DNA from: Candidatus Zixiibacteriota bacterium
Lineage (GTDB): Bacteria > Zixibacteria > MSB-5A5 > GN15 > JAAZOE01
Reading direction: 5' to 3'
Assembly: GCA_012797915.1 (NCBI GenBank)
Contig: JAAZOE010000229.1
Span: forward strand, 1-7,359
DNA: 7,359 bases
Shown piece after piece: positions 6,576 to 7,359 of the stretch (the first letter of the stretch is position 1; every line of letters begins with the position of its first letter). The position numbers and the translations under genes are program-made. The notes under the pieces were generated by a model that was not told the origin of the DNA, made no database searches, and saw nothing but the letters and a program-made list of their open reading frames with translations.

Positions 6576-6610
6576 AAAAGGCCCGCCGGAACAGGCGGGC
6601 CTTGTCTTTT
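6573..6610. terminator. Bidirectional intrinsic terminator
   Basis: AAGGCCCGCC (6578-6587) pairs perfectly with GGCGGGCCTT (6594-6603) around a 6-nt loop. A T-rich tract follows on the plus strand (ends TTTT at 6607-6610), and seven A's at 6573-6579 give an excellent T tract on the minus strand. It overlaps the nuclease stop codon and lies 12 nt from the end of the convergent minus-strand gene, so it serves both operons. Confidence 0.92.
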
Positions 6611-6622
6611 CAATCCCCGATA

Positions 6623-7177
6623 CTATTGCTTCTTGGGGGCCGGGGCAGCTTCCGCTTTCTTATAGTCGATTTTCAGCGCCGGGACTATCGTCTTGGCGTT
6701 GACATCGGCCAGCACGAGCGTGCTGCTTGCCGAATAGGCGGTGGTATCAACCACGAACGGGCCCGGCTTCTTGTCCCCGCGGGCGGAGAAAAAGATTCGC
6801 CCCACTTCCCCCTTGCCGGGGGCCAGCGGCGGTTTCTGCGAGAGGATATAGGCAAAGCCGCCGAAATGCATGATCTGTTTGACGCTGTCGATCTGGGAAG
6901 TCCGCTGTTCGAAACCGTCAATCCGTGTCCCTACGAATGAAACCGAATCGATGGCGACCCTGGCCACGCCGGCCGAGTATTTCAATGGGATGTCTATGGC
7001 GGCCAGATTTTCATCGTTCCAGAGGCTGGCCGTGACCATCCATTTGCCGCTGCCGATGGTTTCGACGACCAGGGAGAGGGTATCTACCTTGCCGATGGGA
7101 TCGGTTTGTGCGAGAGCCATGCCGGCGGTGAGGCAGAGGCCGATGGTGAGACAGGCGACAATACGTTTCACTGACAT
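6623..7177 (-). CDS. Small exported cohesin-like beta-sandwich protein
   Basis: This is a 184-residue protein. Residues 1-23 form a typical Sec signal peptide: MSVKR, a hydrophobic core, then GMALA before QTDP, with probable cleavage after Ala23. The mature part reads as alternating strands: TLSLVVETIG, KWMVTASLWND, AAIDIPLKYS, ARVAIDSVSFVGTRIDGFE, then PPLAPGKGEVGRIFFSARG and PFVVDTT. The order 'regularly built fold, IPLKY, DSVSF, small hydrophobic strands, proline-glycine turn' is that of cohesin-like modules found in many exported proteins of uncultured FCB bacteria. The end is a Lys/Ala/Pro-rich tail (KKAEAAPAPKKQ). Cohesin-like here describes the fold type; dockerin binding is not implied. 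ATG 7177 has GGAGG 5 nt upstream. It starts 12 nt after the stop of the upstream TPR-like gene, so the two are probably one operon, ending at the shared terminator. Function is unknown; a periplasmic or secreted binding or structural role is plausible. Confidence 0.85.
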   Translation of the reverse strand: MSVKRIVACLTIGLCLTAGMALAQTDPIGKVDTLSLVVETIGSGKWMVTASLWNDENLAAIDIPLKYSAGVARVAIDSVSFVGTRIDGFEQRTSQIDSVKQIMHFGGFAYILSQKPPLAPGKGEVGRIFFSARGDKKPGPFVVDTTAYSASSTLVLADVNAKTIVPALKIDYKKAEAAPAPKKQ

Positions 7178-7182
7178 GTCAT

Positions 7183-7187
7183 CCTCC
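7183..7187 (-). promoter_or_regulatory. Ribosome binding site for the cohesin-like protein gene
   Basis: CCTCC on the plus strand is GGAGG on the minus strand, 5 nt before ATG 7177. It lies within the 12-nt gap after the upstream stop, which leaves no room for a separate promoter and supports co-transcription. Confidence 0.75.
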
Positions 7188-7189
7188 AG

Positions 7190-7359
7190 TTATTCTATGG
7201 ATTCAAGATTAAACTCAGGATTCTCCGGTTGATGTATCTTGGCGCTGTCGGTCGTACCGAAGGCGCTGTTGAGACGGTTGAGGTAGGTTTGGGCCAGGGT
7301 GGAATCGTGCAACTCCAGGTACGCCACCCGGGCGGCATTGTACAGCGCGCGCGCCGCCA
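7190..7359 (-). CDS. C-terminal end of a TPR-like protein (5' end beyond window)
   Basis: Read on the minus strand, the frame entering from base 7359 is open for 55 codons to TAA at 7190-7192. It encodes AARALYNAARVAYLELHDST, then LAQTYLNRLNSAFGTTDSAK, and ends IHQPENPEFNLESIE. The first part fits a tetratricopeptide-like helix pair: Ala/Tyr at small-residue positions, a YLEL turn, 'DSTLAQTYLNRL' as the second helix and the following 'FGTTDSAK' as the start of the next unit. This pattern is common in TPR proteins involved in envelope assembly or outer-membrane machinery. Only the tail is visible, so the assignment is tentative. It is immediately upstream of the cohesin-like gene with 12 nt between them, so they are likely in one operon. 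Confidence 0.7.
   Translation of the reverse strand, partial: AARALYNAARVAYLELHDSTLAQTYLNRLNSAFGTTDSAKIHQPENPEFNLESIE

Overview
The window is GC-rich bacterial DNA, densely packed with genes. Leaderless cytoplasmic enzymes sit beside two proteins with a single N-terminal membrane anchor and one protein with a classic signal peptide. No rRNA or marker gene is present, so taxonomy is inference only. The small secreted beta-rich, cohesin-like protein and a neighbouring TPR-type protein resemble those of uncultured FCB-group bacteria (for example Zixibacteria-like lineages). That assignment has low confidence. I see no mobile element, CRISPR array, tRNA or rRNA.

Region 1 (1-5246, plus strand) is a tight run of six genes with gaps of 34 nt or less and one 11-nt overlap. 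In order they are a 5'-truncated radical SAM protein with a C-terminal twitch/SPASM-like cysteine set, a GNAT acetyltransferase, a GT4-type glycosyltransferase with a GTG start, and a membrane-anchored carbohydrate-binding-like beta-sandwich protein. These are followed by a membrane-anchored YkuE/LpxG-type metallophosphoesterase and a second, degenerate GT-B-like protein. The most economical reading is part of a surface glycan or glycolipid assembly or modification operon. Radical SAM chemistry and acetylation would modify a sugar or carrier, the GT4 enzyme would add a sugar, and the two anchored proteins would act at the outer face of the inner membrane. This is inferred from the set of families. 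No substrate can be read from the sequence.

Region 2 (5247-6610) has a 108-nt gap and then a gene with its own strong ribosome binding site. It encodes a RecB/Cas4-like PD-(D/E)XK nuclease with the four cysteines of an Fe-S cluster and a distinctive C-terminal extension. It probably belongs to DNA repair or end-processing and need not be related to the glycan genes. A bidirectional intrinsic terminator follows it directly.

Region 3 (6623-7359, minus strand) converges on that terminator. It holds a small exported cohesin-like protein and, 12 nt upstream of it, the last 55 codons of a TPR-like protein that runs off the window. These two look co-transcribed.

The points most worth checking are the paired anchored carbohydrate-binding-like protein and phosphoesterase, the degenerate second glycosyltransferase with its abrupt and possibly frameshifted C-terminus, the GNND variant in the phosphoesterase active site, and the radical SAM enzyme within a glycan-type operon.
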